64,000 nucleotides of DNA from Flavobacterium nitrogenifigens (GCF_003254565.1 NZ_QJRI01000177.1:124001-188000), one strand, 5' to 3'; shown: positions 45,317-54,738, numbered from the stretch's first letter. Translations and numbers: made by a program. The notes: a model not told the origin generated them from the letters alone.

Positions 45317-45381
45317 AGGTTCTAAGATACTTAAGATGCTAAGTTTCTAAGGCAAAAACTCAGAACCTTAGAAACTTAGCA
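45317..45381. repeat. CTAAGATACT-type repeat, copy 2, with 16-bp stem
   Basis: AGGTTCTAAGATACT onward matches the copy at 15031-15064. It forms a perfect 16-bp stem: 45337-45352 (TGCTAAGTTTCTAAGG) with 45366-45381. It lies between the exonuclease and the fumarylacetoacetase-fold gene, where it may act as a terminator for the former. Confidence 0.65.
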
Positions 45382-45391
45382 CCTTAGAAGC

Positions 45392-46162
45392 TTACTTCGT
45401 ATTTAATTTTCTTAATTTAATTGCTGTTAAAACTTTTTTGGTATACAGTGGGAAATCAGCATTTTGAATCCAGCTGAAATATCCAGGTTCTGTTTCTAAA
45501 ACTTTCTCCACTTTAGCTCCTTTGTGTTTTCCAAAAGTAAAAATTTCTTCATCATCTTTATCAAAAGCAATCATTCCTGCAAAATCTGCTATTTTTTTAC
45601 GAGTTGTAAATTCAGATAAAGATTTCATATCATTTTCCAATTCCGGATAACGATCTAATTGCGCTTTCAAGATTTCGTAAGTTGCCATTGTATCTGCTTC
45701 TGCCGAATGGGCATTATCGAGACTTTTACCACAATAAAACTTTAAAGCCGCACTTAAAGTACGCTCTTCCATTTTATGAAAAATAGTCTGTACATCTACA
45801 GAAACTTTATTCTTCATATCAAAATCAACTCCCGCACGAAGCAATTCTTCTGCTAGAAGTGGGATATCAAAACGATCTGAATTAAATCCCCCCAAGTCGC
45901 TATCTTTAATCATATTATGAATATGCGGAGCAAGTTCTGCAAAAGTTGGTTCGTTGGCTACTTTCTCGTCAGTGATGCCATGAACTGCAGTTGTCTGCGG
46001 AGGAATTGGAATTGTCGGATTAACCAACCACGTTTTACTTTCTTTGTTTCCGTTAGGAAAAACTTTGAATATTGAAATTTCTACGATTCTATCTTTACCG
46101 ATATCAATTCCCGTTGTTTCGAGATCAAAAAAGCAAATTGGCTTGTTAAGTTTTAATTCCAT
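45392..46162 (-). CDS. DnaQ-like 3'-5' exonuclease (DEDDh)
   Basis: The 256-residue protein has the exonuclease motifs in order: ExoI CFFDLETTGID (Asp13, Glu15), ExoII GGFNSDRFDIPLL, and ExoIII HSAEADTMATYEI. A C-terminal extension with IFTFGKHKGAKVEKVL is a small domain often seen in Bacteroidota members. It digests single-stranded DNA or RNA 3' ends; whether it serves in proofreading or repair is not shown. It is too small and too different to be the polymerase III epsilon subunit for sure. Confidence 0.9.
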   Translation of the reverse strand: MELKLNKPICFFDLETTGIDIGKDRIVEISIFKVFPNGNKESKTWLVNPTIPIPPQTTAVHGITDEKVANEPTFAELAPHIHNMIKDSDLGGFNSDRFDIPLLAEELLRAGVDFDMKNKVSVDVQTIFHKMEERTLSAALKFYCGKSLDNAHSAEADTMATYEILKAQLDRYPELENDMKSLSEFTTRKKIADFAGMIAFDKDDEEIFTFGKHKGAKVEKVLETEPGYFSWIQNADFPLYTKKVLTAIKLRKLNTK

Positions 46163-46329
46163 TTCTATTTTTTATAAGTTTACAAATGTAATTTTTAAAG
46201 CGGAATATCTCTCTTTATTCTGATTTTTTTTGTCAAAAAACACATTCAATTACTCAATTTTAACTTTTAAAAATTAAGCTCATAGGAAGTCTACGCAATA
46301 CTGCTTAATTCTTTTCTTACAAAATAAAA

Positions 46330-46360
46330 AAATCCGGCAGGTTTTAAAACTGCCGGATTT
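46330..46360 (-). terminator. Rho-independent terminator of the E2 gene
   Basis: The arms AAATCCGGCAG (46330-46340) and CTGCCGGATTT (46350-46360) form an 11-bp GC-rich stem. On the minus strand a TTTTTTATTTT run follows, 23 bases past the stop. Confidence 0.9.
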
Positions 46361-46382
46361 GAATTTATTTTTAAAATGAATT

Positions 46383-47741
46383 TTAGAAATCTCTATCTAC
46401 ATCAAAAGCTTCTAAATATTCTGCTACTCTTTTCACAAAACTTCCTCCTAATGCACCATCAACAACTCTATGATCGTAAGAGTGAGATAAGAACATTTTT
46501 TGGCGAATTCCGATAAAATCACCTTCTGGAGTTTCAATAACCGCAGGCACTTTACGAATTGCTCCAAGAGCCAAAATACCTACTTGTGGCTGATTGATAA
46601 TTGGCGTTCCGAAAACACTTCCAAAAGTACCAACATTTGTCACTGTATAAGTTCCGCCTTGTGTATCGTCTGGTTTTAGTTTTCCAGCTTTTGCACGGTT
46701 TCCTAAATCGTTAACCGCTTTTGCCATTCCAACCAAATTCAACTGATCTGCATTTTTAATTACAGGAACAATTAAATTTCCGTTTGGCAATGCTGCCGCC
46801 ATTCCTAAATTGATATTTTTCTTTTTAATGATATAATCTCCGTCAACAGAAATATTCATTCCTGGGAAATCTTTTAAAGCTTTTGCAACTGCTTCCATCA
46901 TAATAGGAGTAAAAGTCAATTTCTCGCCTTCTCTTTTTTCGAAAGCCGTTTTTACTTTATCTCTCCATTTTACAATGTTAGTTACGTCAACTTCAATGAA
47001 AGATTGTACGTGAGCCGAAGTTTGAACCGAAGCCACCATATAACCTGAAATCAGTTTACGCATTCTGTCCATTTCTACAATTTCGTCAGCACCGTTTACA
47101 GAAACTGGAACCGCTTGTTGGCTTTTCTGAACAATTGGCTCAACTGCTTTTGAAGCTTCTGCTTTAGGAGTTTCAACAACTACTTTTGGAGCCGCTTCAA
47201 CTGCTTGAGGTGCCTGAACAGAACCTGATTTACGATCTTCTACGTATTTCAGAATATCTTCTTTAGTCACACGTCCGTCTTTTCCAGAACCTGCAATGTT
47301 TTCAAGTTCGCTTAAAGAAAGACCTTCTTCTTTTGCAATATTTTTTACTAATGGAGAAAAGAATTTATCTGATCCTGAAAAATCTTGAGAAGTTACCGTT
47401 TCTTTAACCGATTCGATTGTTTTTTCAATTTCGGCAGCTTCTGAAGGAGCGGCAGTTTCTTGAACCGCATTTACAGCTTCTGGAGCTGCTGTTTCTCCGC
47501 CTCCAGTTTCAATAATGGCAATAGTCTGCCCTACTTGCACTAAATCATCTTTACCAAACAATTGCTCAACTAAAATTCCTGATACTTCACTTGGCACTTC
47601 GCTGTCAACTTTATCTGTTGCAATTTCGAGTACGGCTTCATCAGCCTCAATTTTGTCTCCAACTTCTTTCAACCAGTTAGTTATGGTTGCTTCAGCGACA
47701 CTTTCTCCCATTTTAGGAAGCTTTAATTCAAATCTTGCCAT
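46383..47741 (-). CDS. Dihydrolipoamide acyltransferase E2 of a 2-oxo acid dehydrogenase complex
   Basis: The 452-residue protein has a lipoyl domain (1-78) with the lipoylated Lys44 in EIATDKVDSEVPS. A Pro/Ala/Glu-rich linker, an E3-binding domain (about 127-166, SPLVKNIAKEEGLSLSELEN) and the catalytic domain (about 220-450) with HSYDHRVVDGALGG follow. E2 moves the acyl group from lipoate to coenzyme A. The single lipoyl domain and the sequence suit the branched-chain type, but pyruvate or 2-oxoglutarate cannot be ruled out. No E1 or E3 gene is adjacent. Confidence 0.92.
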   Translation of the reverse strand: MARFELKLPKMGESVAEATITNWLKEVGDKIEADEAVLEIATDKVDSEVPSEVSGILVEQLFGKDDLVQVGQTIAIIETGGGETAAPEAVNAVQETAAPSEAAEIEKTIESVKETVTSQDFSGSDKFFSPLVKNIAKEEGLSLSELENIAGSGKDGRVTKEDILKYVEDRKSGSVQAPQAVEAAPKVVVETPKAEASKAVEPIVQKSQQAVPVSVNGADEIVEMDRMRKLISGYMVASVQTSAHVQSFIEVDVTNIVKWRDKVKTAFEKREGEKLTFTPIMMEAVAKALKDFPGMNISVDGDYIIKKKNINLGMAAALPNGNLIVPVIKNADQLNLVGMAKAVNDLGNRAKAGKLKPDDTQGGTYTVTNVGTFGSVFGTPIINQPQVGILALGAIRKVPAVIETPEGDFIGIRQKMFLSHSYDHRVVDGALGGSFVKRVAEYLEAFDVDRDF

Positions 47742-47825
47742 ATTGTTAATCTAAAAGATGTTTTTGATTTTCAGATTGCGAAATTAATGAAAATTTTAAA
47801 TATAAATTTCATTTAATATAATTTT

Positions 47826-48989
47826 TTACTCGATTTTCACGATTTGCCCTCTGTCATTCCTTGAATTACTTCCAATAATAAAACCTGTATTTTTGGGAAA
47901 AATTTTAAAAGTAACCTGCTTATCTTTAAGAGTTTCTATGATTTCGATACATTTTTTGAATGAAATATAGTGATTATCCAAAATGATCTCTGCCTTTTTA
48001 CCCTTTAAAATTAGCCACGAATTTACCATTTTTTCTCCTTTGAAATCTAAAAAAGCAACTTTATTTTCCAAAATTGGAGCCAATTTTTTAGCGAAATTCT
48101 CATTTTCGGAACATAAAAAATAACTTTCTGGCAATGGGTTTTCTTTTGGTTTTCCTTGAAACATTTTAGCAACAGAAAACAAAAATGCACCAATTTGAAT
48201 AAAGATACTAAAGAACTGCGATTTCTTAAAATGCTTTTGATAAAAGAAATTCATAGCCTCCTGAAAACGCATCATATATTTTTCGTCTTTTACGGTGCTT
48301 TCTCCTTTATAATGCAAAACGGTAGTTTCATGAAAATAATAATTACTTTTTTGCATTTGTAAAGCGCGATACGACAAATCAATATCATCGGCATACATAA
48401 AACATTTTTCATCAAAACCATTTAGATCCTCATATAGTTTTCTTTCTAAAAATATAAAAGCGCCAACGAGAATATCTACTTTCCCCGTTTCGTTTTCGTT
48501 TAAATGCTGAGCGTAATATTGATTAAAAAGTTTTACTTTGGGAAATATTTTATATAATCCGAAAATTTTAGTGAAGGCAACCCAAGGTGTTGGAATTCCG
48601 CGTTTGCTTTCTGGCAGAAATTCTCCAGTTCCGTCAATTAATTTACAGCCTACAATTCCAAGATTATTTTTCCTTTCGGCGAAAGCCAGAATCTTTATAA
48701 AAGTATCTTCTGCAAGGACAGTATCAGGATTTAAAATACAAACGTACTTTCCTTTCGCTTGACGGACACCAATATTATTCCCTTTTGGGAAACCAAAATT
48801 TTCTTTGTTTTCAATTAGTTTTACGTCAGGAAAATTTTCTTTCATCATCAAAACACTTTCGTCTGATGAATTATTATCCACAATAATAATTTCGGCATCG
48901 ATTGACGCAATTGCTTCCTGAACACTTAAAAGGCATTGTTCAAGAAAGTAACGCACATTATAATTTAAAATAACAACCGATAATTGCAT
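47826..48989 (-). CDS. Family 2 glycosyltransferase
   Basis: The 387-residue protein begins MQLSVVILNYNVRYFLEQCL, the GT-A start. It has metal-site-like CILNPDTVLAEDTF and the acceptor-region motif YADDIDLSYRA with Asp residues. A hydrophobic stretch (FFSIFIQIGAFLFSVAKMF, about 268-286) may anchor it to the membrane. An extra C-terminal domain of about 100 residues is not recognised. These enzymes often add rhamnose or similar sugars to cell-surface glycans. It lies 84 bases from the E2 gene and 31 from a BamA-like gene. Confidence 0.87.
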   Translation of the reverse strand: MQLSVVILNYNVRYFLEQCLLSVQEAIASIDAEIIIVDNNSSDESVLMMKENFPDVKLIENKENFGFPKGNNIGVRQAKGKYVCILNPDTVLAEDTFIKILAFAERKNNLGIVGCKLIDGTGEFLPESKRGIPTPWVAFTKIFGLYKIFPKVKLFNQYYAQHLNENETGKVDILVGAFIFLERKLYEDLNGFDEKCFMYADDIDLSYRALQMQKSNYYFHETTVLHYKGESTVKDEKYMMRFQEAMNFFYQKHFKKSQFFSIFIQIGAFLFSVAKMFQGKPKENPLPESYFLCSENENFAKKLAPILENKVAFLDFKGEKMVNSWLILKGKKAEIILDNHYISFKKCIEIIETLKDKQVTFKIFPKNTGFIIGSNSRNDRGQIVKIE

Positions 48990-49020
48990 GAAATTTTGAG
49001 TCTGTAGATTTTGTCCGAAG

Positions 49021-50202
49021 TTAGAAATTTTCTGATAACCCCAAACGCAGCGACCAATCGTTTTTACTGATTCCGTAATCTAGAGCTAGATTACTGCCGT
49101 TACGCTTATTCCATTTTATACGGATTCCGGTTCCAACTGCCGGATTCCATTTTTTAAATTCGTACGTATCAAGTTTAGAAACCGAAGAAACATTGGTAAA
49201 AAAAACAGCGCCAAAAAATCCGTTACGGCTGATATCGGTTCTGTATTCGGTTTCAAAATAAATTAAAGCATTGCTGCGATATCTATTTTTGGTGAATCCG
49301 CGACCTGTTTTCCCTTCACGATCCCAACCAATGCTTGGTAAATCCAGATAATGCGGTTTTCCTCCAAAAGTTGACCAAAAGAATGCGCGTGAAGCCCAAA
49401 CCCGATGTTTGGTTTTACTAAAAGAATGGTATTTTCGGGCATCAAAATACAAAGACTGCCACCTATCTCCTTCTACTCCACTGGTATTGAGTCGTAAATC
49501 AGCTTCTAAATATAAACCCTGTTCGGGATTAATAATATTTTCTCTAGAATCGTACAAACCTTGAATAGCAAACCCAAAAGAAGTCTCATCAGAATAATCT
49601 CCATTCATATATTTGTAATAATCAGTTTCTCCTTCGATATAAGATTCTTCAGAAATATTTTTATAATTATCAAAAAGAAAACCAACTCCCAACCGGTAAT
49701 TACCGACAATCTGCCTTGTAATAAACTGGTAAAAACGCCACTGCTGATAATCGAGCGTTGACATTTCTTTTTCTGAATTGTCGGTACCCAGTCCGTAAGT
49801 ATCTTGAGGATAAATCATGTAACGATAATCTCCCATCAGATTCCATTTATTGTCACTTGTATAAATATAAGATTGGATTGGAAATACAAATTGATTGCTG
49901 AAACTAAAATAAGGCGAAAAGGTAATCTGTGACATTTTGGTTTTTTCTGCATCTCCCAAGTAAAAAGTAGTCAGAAAAGAAACCACCAAACCATTGCTAG
50001 AATTAACACCTACTGGAACAGGCAGTAAAGAAAAAGTCAGTTTTCGTTTTCTATCTGGGCGAATAGTGTCCTGCTTATCAAAAATTTTATGAATAACGTC
50101 CAAAATATCACGAGTTCCCACGGCTGTGCTGTCATTTTGAGCCTGACAAAACGATCCTACAAAAAATAAAACTAAGATGTATTTAATTTTTAAACTATTC
50201 AC
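49021..50202 (-). CDS. BamA/TamA-like outer-membrane beta-barrel protein
   Basis: The product of about 393 residues has a signal peptide (ILVLFFVGSFCQAQ). The rest is rich in alternating beta strands ending in a C-terminal phenylalanine (LRLGLSENF), as in Omp85-type barrels. The pattern LYDSRENIINPEQGLYLEADLR is typical of surface antigen / BamA barrels. There are no POTRA repeats, so it is not BamA itself. I chose the GTG at 50202; a TTG two codons earlier (50208) is possible. Its function is unknown. Confidence 0.75.
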   Translation of the reverse strand: MNSLKIKYILVLFFVGSFCQAQNDSTAVGTRDILDVIHKIFDKQDTIRPDRKRKLTFSLLPVPVGVNSSNGLVVSFLTTFYLGDAEKTKMSQITFSPYFSFSNQFVFPIQSYIYTSDNKWNLMGDYRYMIYPQDTYGLGTDNSEKEMSTLDYQQWRFYQFITRQIVGNYRLGVGFLFDNYKNISEESYIEGETDYYKYMNGDYSDETSFGFAIQGLYDSRENIINPEQGLYLEADLRLNTSGVEGDRWQSLYFDARKYHSFSKTKHRVWASRAFFWSTFGGKPHYLDLPSIGWDREGKTGRGFTKNRYRSNALIYFETEYRTDISRNGFFGAVFFTNVSSVSKLDTYEFKKWNPAVGTGIRIKWNKRNGSNLALDYGISKNDWSLRLGLSENF

Positions 50203-50304
50203 GCACAATATCTTAAAAACCGTCTCTTACAAATTTAAAATTTTATTAAGAATATCTGCCATTTTTTTATACGAATAAAAAAGAATTCTGAATTACATAA
50301 AAGT

Positions 50305-50312
50305 TATATTTG
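50305..50312 (+). promoter_or_regulatory. Candidate -7 promoter element
   Basis: TATATTTG, an exact TAnnTTTG, lies 20 bases before the TTG start at 50333. The 130-base gap to the divergent barrel gene holds nothing else clear. Confidence 0.5.
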
Positions 50313-50332
50313 AAACACTAAACCATCTGATT

Positions 50333-50908
50333 TTGAAAATCTTTATCATATGCCGTTTCTTCATTCCTTTCCCACTGATCATGCTCTTTGGTTTTTCAAC
50401 AATGGATCAGAAGAATGAAACAAATCTCGTAAAATCGAATAAATGGTTTATTGCTGGACCAGCACTAGAAAATGAAGAAGAAATCAACAAAACTCGACTA
50501 GAAAAAGGAATCGTTACCGTTACAGCAAAAGATAATCCGAAAGGAGAAATAGAATTGAATGTCATGATTACTCCTTCTGAAATTAATGATGGAGTTCCAA
50601 CTAATCTTCCAAATGATTCTAAACAGGTGGAAATTATCTATCAATCAACCCAAATTATAAAATTACAAGCGAGAGAAGGTAATGAAGAAGGAACAGGTTG
50701 TGTTCATGGAGGTTCGCATCCGAGAGTTACTATTCCCGCTTCTCCAAAGCATTTTTCTACAGTAAAAATTCCTTGGTCAGATTTTAGGCAAGACGAACTT
50801 TCTAATGGAAAATTTTTGAATATCCATAATCTATGCAAATTCAATTTTGTCAATTATAATCCAGTTTCTGGTTCTGTTTTAAAGATTAAATCGGTTATTC
50901 TTTTTTAG
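50333..50908 (+). CDS. Uncharacterised exported protein, TTG start
   Basis: I do not recognise it with confidence. The 191-residue product starts at TTG with a hydrophobic segment (IFIICRFFIPFPLIMLFGF). The C-terminal half, with TIPASPKHFSTVKIPWSDF and KFNFVNYNPVSGSVLKIKSV, resembles the beta-sandwich of galactose-binding or carbohydrate-binding domains. That likeness is weak and not enough for a name. Later in-frame ATGs (codons 17 and 24) would lose the signal segment. It is a single gene, convergent with a DUF5009 gene across a long palindromic region. Confidence 0.6.
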   Translation: MKIFIICRFFIPFPLIMLFGFSTMDQKNETNLVKSNKWFIAGPALENEEEINKTRLEKGIVTVTAKDNPKGEIELNVMITPSEINDGVPTNLPNDSKQVEIIYQSTQIIKLQAREGNEEGTGCVHGGSHPRVTIPASPKHFSTVKIPWSDFRQDELSNGKFLNIHNLCKFNFVNYNPVSGSVLKIKSVILF

Positions 50909-50915
50909 TTTTTTT

Positions 50916-51143
50916 GTTTCAGGTTTCAAGTTTCAGGTTTCAAGTTTTAAGTTTTATTTGGAACGTGAAATCTAAAACTTGAAATATCTCCTGTATTTTT
51001 AACGCAAAGCACGTGAGATTTGTTCTAGGTTCAACTCACTTGAAATGCAAGGTTCGCAAAGCTTTGTCTAAAAAAACTTTGCGAACCTTGCATATATCTT
51101 TGTGTTCTTTGCGGTTAAGTTCAACAACTTGAAACTTGAAACC
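50916..51143. repeat. Nested palindromic intergenic region with heptad repeats
   Basis: GTTTCAG/GTTTCAA heptads run five times at 50916-50955. Their complement (CTTGAAACTTGAAACC) closes the region at 51126-51143, directly before a stop codon. Inside lies a 17-bp perfect stem: 51045-51061 (ATGCAAGGTTCGCAAAG) with 51077-51093. CGCAAAG at 51003 and CTTTGCG at 51107 add an intermediate arm pair. No gene is present. It lies between convergent genes. Confidence 0.75.
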
Positions 51144-52334
51144 TTAAAGATGCAGCTGAATTTTATATCTGTTTAAAATCTTCATTACAAAAAGCATAAT
51201 TATTGAAAATACCAGAGACCATAAAATCCCTGGAACTCCTACTCTGAAATATCCCGGTATTATATGAAAGTTGAAAGCTTTGCAGAAATAATAAATAACC
51301 CCTGGTAAGATATAAATCAATAATGGGTTTGCGGCTGCAGGCATAAAAAACTCGCTCCATTTGGTCTGCTTTTTAACTTCCATAAGCCAATACAGAAAAT
51401 AGAACAAAGCGGTGCAAATTGCCGCCGAGAACATTGTCCAAGATGGTGTTCCTTTTATTTTTGATATTCCGAAATACGGACGAAGCAAAATTGCTGTTAA
51501 CGTAAACAAGCCAATAAAACCAATTACTGGCCAGTTAATTTTGGAACTGATTTTTCGATCAAAAAACAATAATGAAATTATAATTCCAGCTGAAGTCAGA
51601 GAAACATGTGTAAGATGTCCTGCTATAAAACTCAACCAAGAAGTGCTTTGAACAAAAGAGTTTTCGATTAAATTAAGAGAATTCATAGCAACGGCAAAAA
51701 CCAGAAAAGCAATCATTGCCCACAGATTTCCTGAAACTAGCCAATAATAAATCACTGTAAAAAGATACGCCCAACCTATCAACCCAAGAATTCCCCACCA
51801 TTTTGGTGTCATTCCGCGATCTCCGGTATCTTGAACATATATAAAATAGAGCGCGATGAGAACTAAAATCCCTCCATATTGCAATACATTTTTTAGCCAA
51901 AGAGGAAAATCTTTTGGGTATTTGTTCCAAATTGGAATTGGCATACTATAAGCCAAAAGTCCCCAAAATGCTGGTGCGATAATCATTTTTGTCGCATCAT
52001 ATCCATACTCAGCATTGACCATAAAAACACCAATTACAATAAGCGCGATGGCTCTTTTAAGAGTATGTGTCCAAATTGTTTTTGGACTGTCTCTTTTTAT
52101 GAGTCTGGCATTAAAAGCAAACGGAATAGACATTCCGACAATAAATAAAAAAGCAGGAAAAACTAAATCAACAAAAGTCATGGCATCTGCATCTGCGGGC
52201 ATGTGCTTCATCCATTGCGGCACGTTCTGAATACTCGCCAGTTCGTTTACAAAAATCATTACAAAAATGGTAATTCCACGCAAAGCATCAATAGAAATAA
52301 TACGCTGATTAAACAGATTCTCTTTTATTTTCAT
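51144..52334 (-). CDS. DUF5009 / heparan-alpha-glucosaminide acetyltransferase-like membrane protein (paralogue)
   Basis: The 396-residue protein has about 10-12 membrane helices and begins with the family signature RIISIDALRGITIFVMIFVN, then FVDLVFPAFLFIVGMSIPFAF. It is the same family as the gene at 37039-38310 but clearly diverged. Several conserved His/Asn pairs in the membrane region (AGHLTHVSLTSAG) are visible. The substrate is unknown. It is a single gene next to the polysaccharide locus; a role in modifying glycans would fit but is not shown. Confidence 0.83.
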   Translation of the reverse strand: MKIKENLFNQRIISIDALRGITIFVMIFVNELASIQNVPQWMKHMPADADAMTFVDLVFPAFLFIVGMSIPFAFNARLIKRDSPKTIWTHTLKRAIALIVIGVFMVNAEYGYDATKMIIAPAFWGLLAYSMPIPIWNKYPKDFPLWLKNVLQYGGILVLIALYFIYVQDTGDRGMTPKWWGILGLIGWAYLFTVIYYWLVSGNLWAMIAFLVFAVAMNSLNLIENSFVQSTSWLSFIAGHLTHVSLTSAGIIISLLFFDRKISSKINWPVIGFIGLFTLTAILLRPYFGISKIKGTPSWTMFSAAICTALFYFLYWLMEVKKQTKWSEFFMPAAANPLLIYILPGVIYYFCKAFNFHIIPGYFRVGVPGILWSLVFSIIMLFVMKILNRYKIQLHL

Positions 52335-52441
52335 AATTTTCTAATTTTTTACTAAAAATCAAATATAGTATAATTCTAAAATGCCTTGTTACAAATTCTA
52401 GATTAATTTTGTAGTTTATAATTGGATAAATTTCTTGCCTT

Positions 52442-53179
52442 ATGTTTTTATTCTTCAAACCTAAACCTGTCTTAAAAGATCTGCTAGCAGACAGTTTTGT
52501 TGACATTCATTCTCATATTTTGCCAGGAATTGATGATGGTGCAAAAAACATTCAACAAACAAGCGATCTGATTAAATCTTTAGAAGGATTTGGCGTTTCT
52601 CAATTTGTAACTACACCTCACATTAGTCACTATATTTGGGATAACTCACCTCAAACCATTTTAAATACTTATGCCGAAACTAAGTCTCTTTTAGAAAGAG
52701 ATAATATAAACCCTCCTTTTAAAGCCGCTGCAGAATATTTTATGGATGACTGGTTTGAAAAACATCTTAAAGCCGAAAAGCTTTTAACTTTAAAAGATAA
52801 TTATGTTCTTGTAGAAATGTCATACATGAACGCTCCTTTAGAGCTTTATAAAATACTTTTTGACCTACAAGTAGCTGGATATATTCCCGTTTTAGCGCAC
52901 CCTGAAAGATATATTTTTTATCACAAAAAGTTTAATGAATATGAGAAATTAAAAAGAGCTGGATGCAAATTTCAATTAAATTTACTTTCTATTGTTGGTT
53001 ATTACGGTGGGGAAATTACTAAAATTACTGAAGAGCTACTGAAAAAAGGCATGTATGATTTTGCCGGAACCGATGTACATCATGCCAAACACATTAAAGC
53101 CTTTGATGAAAAAGTAAATAGTAAAAACATTTCAAATCTGAAAGAAGTTATTGCAAACAATACTTTTTTTAAGTTTTAA
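52442..53179 (+). CDS. CpsB/YwqE-type tyrosine-protein phosphatase (PHP family)
   Basis: The 245-residue cytoplasmic protein has the PHP metal motifs FVDIHSHILPGIDDGAKN (Asp21, His23, His25), TTPHIS, VLAHPERY and AGTDVHH. This family removes phosphate from the C-terminal tyrosines of Wzc-type kinases and so controls polysaccharide chain length. The matching kinase is encoded at 54902-57274 on the opposite strand. It ends 6 bases from the convergent priming-transferase gene, with no terminator between. Confidence 0.92.
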   Translation: MFLFFKPKPVLKDLLADSFVDIHSHILPGIDDGAKNIQQTSDLIKSLEGFGVSQFVTTPHISHYIWDNSPQTILNTYAETKSLLERDNINPPFKAAAEYFMDDWFEKHLKAEKLLTLKDNYVLVEMSYMNAPLELYKILFDLQVAGYIPVLAHPERYIFYHKKFNEYEKLKRAGCKFQLNLLSIVGYYGGEITKITEELLKKGMYDFAGTDVHHAKHIKAFDEKVNSKNISNLKEVIANNTFFKF

Positions 53180-53185
53180 AACACC

Positions 53186-54607
53186 TCAATAAGCATTTTC
53201 TTCACCTTGAACAATATTCATAATTGTTCTAATTATAATTTTTATATCTAATAAAAGGCTCCAGTTTTCTATATACCAAATATCACATTCTACTCTATTT
53301 TCCATATCAGAAAGCTTTTTTGTTTCTCCCCGATAACCGTTTACCTGTGCCCATCCTGTAATTCCAGGTTTTGCATAATGTCGGACCGAATAGTTATCTA
53401 TTAGCTGTCCATACTCTTTGGCAAGATTTATCATATGAGGTCTTGGCCCAACAACAGACATATTTCCAAATAGAACATTAAAAAATTGAGGCAATTCATC
53501 AATGCTTGTTTTCCGCATAAAAGCGCCAAACTTTGTAATGCGCGAATCCCCTTTTCTAGCCTGCTTATCATGTGCAAAATCATTTACATACATGCTTCTA
53601 AATTTAAAACATGAAAATGATTTATTATCACGACCCGAACGCTCTTGTCTAAAGAATATGGGGCCAGGTGATTCTAACTTTATAAACAGCATTACTATAG
53701 GAAATAGCCACGGAAAGATTAAAATTATAACAAATATTGAAAAGCAAAGATCAAATATTTTTTTTATAAGTCTATTAACTGCAAGCTCCAATGGTTCGCG
53801 ACGCAACATCAAAACAGGTGTGTTTTCGTAAAAATCAACTTCAACTTTACTTGATTTTGTATACAATTGAAAATCTGGTATAAACTTGATTCTTACTAAA
53901 TTTTGCTCACATATTTTGGTCAGTTTATTAATTATTTCAATATGATCAATATGTAAAGCTACGTACACTTCTTCAACTTTTTCTCTAATAACAAATTCAT
54001 GCACATCATCAAATCCACCAATAATTGGGGTCACCTGATTTTCAGTTTCTTTTTTTTGATCAAAAAAACCCAAAAATTTGTAACCATACGTTAAATCTTT
54101 AGCTAATATTTTCCGCATTTTTTCTCCAGTCTCATTAGCCCCTACAATGATGAATTTTTTAAAATTATAGCCTTTAGCCCTAAAGTTTTTTAAAAGCTTC
54201 ATGAAAATGTAACGAGAAATCACTAGCAAAATGAAGAAAAACGCATAAAAATATAATAATCTGAGCCTAGAAATATCTGAATATTTAAGAAGAACTACAA
54301 AAAAAACAATTAACGCAATATGTATAAAAAGTTTCTTAATTGTCCTTCTTAAAATTGATTCTATATACTCTATTCTAATTATTCTATGGGAATCCTTTTG
54401 CATCAGCAAAGCTATCCAAATCAAGTTTGCTAAAAGTGAGATTGTTTTTTCGTCCTTCAAAAAAAGCTTATCTAAATCGCCAAATCTCACCATAGCAGAC
54501 ATATATATAGCAAGATTTAATAATAGTAAATCCCAGCACACAAATAATAGTTTGGAGTAACGCGAAATACGATAATGTGATAGGTTTTGCAAAAAATTCA
54601 TCTTCAA
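53186..54607 (-). CDS. Priming sugar-phosphate transferase (WcaJ/WbaP type), intact copy
   Basis: The 473-residue protein has about four N-terminal membrane helices, a nucleotide-binding-like middle domain (FIIVGANETGEKMRKIL) and a C-terminal sugar-transferase domain from about residue 280. Key motifs are FFRQERSGRDNKSF with FKFRSM, KTSIDELPQFFNVLFG, VGPRPHM and KPGITGWAQVNGYRGET. It moves a sugar phosphate from UDP-sugar to undecaprenyl phosphate, the first step of repeat-unit synthesis. A second, frameshifted copy lies at 58185-59602. The sugar is probably glucose or galactose; not shown. Confidence 0.93.
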   Translation of the reverse strand: MKMNFLQNLSHYRISRYSKLLFVCWDLLLLNLAIYMSAMVRFGDLDKLFLKDEKTISLLANLIWIALLMQKDSHRIIRIEYIESILRRTIKKLFIHIALIVFFVVLLKYSDISRLRLLYFYAFFFILLVISRYIFMKLLKNFRAKGYNFKKFIIVGANETGEKMRKILAKDLTYGYKFLGFFDQKKETENQVTPIIGGFDDVHEFVIREKVEEVYVALHIDHIEIINKLTKICEQNLVRIKFIPDFQLYTKSSKVEVDFYENTPVLMLRREPLELAVNRLIKKIFDLCFSIFVIILIFPWLFPIVMLFIKLESPGPIFFRQERSGRDNKSFSCFKFRSMYVNDFAHDKQARKGDSRITKFGAFMRKTSIDELPQFFNVLFGNMSVVGPRPHMINLAKEYGQLIDNYSVRHYAKPGITGWAQVNGYRGETKKLSDMENRVECDIWYIENWSLLLDIKIIIRTIMNIVQGEENAY

Positions 54608-54738
54608 CTTATTTGCCTAGATAAGATTTGTTTTTGGTATAGAAGACGAAAATAATACTTTAATTACTCTTACATACTATTTTTTAGATCATTTCTCTAA
54701 AAAGTTTAAATTAAAAAGATGTTTCCAATTATGGCATA

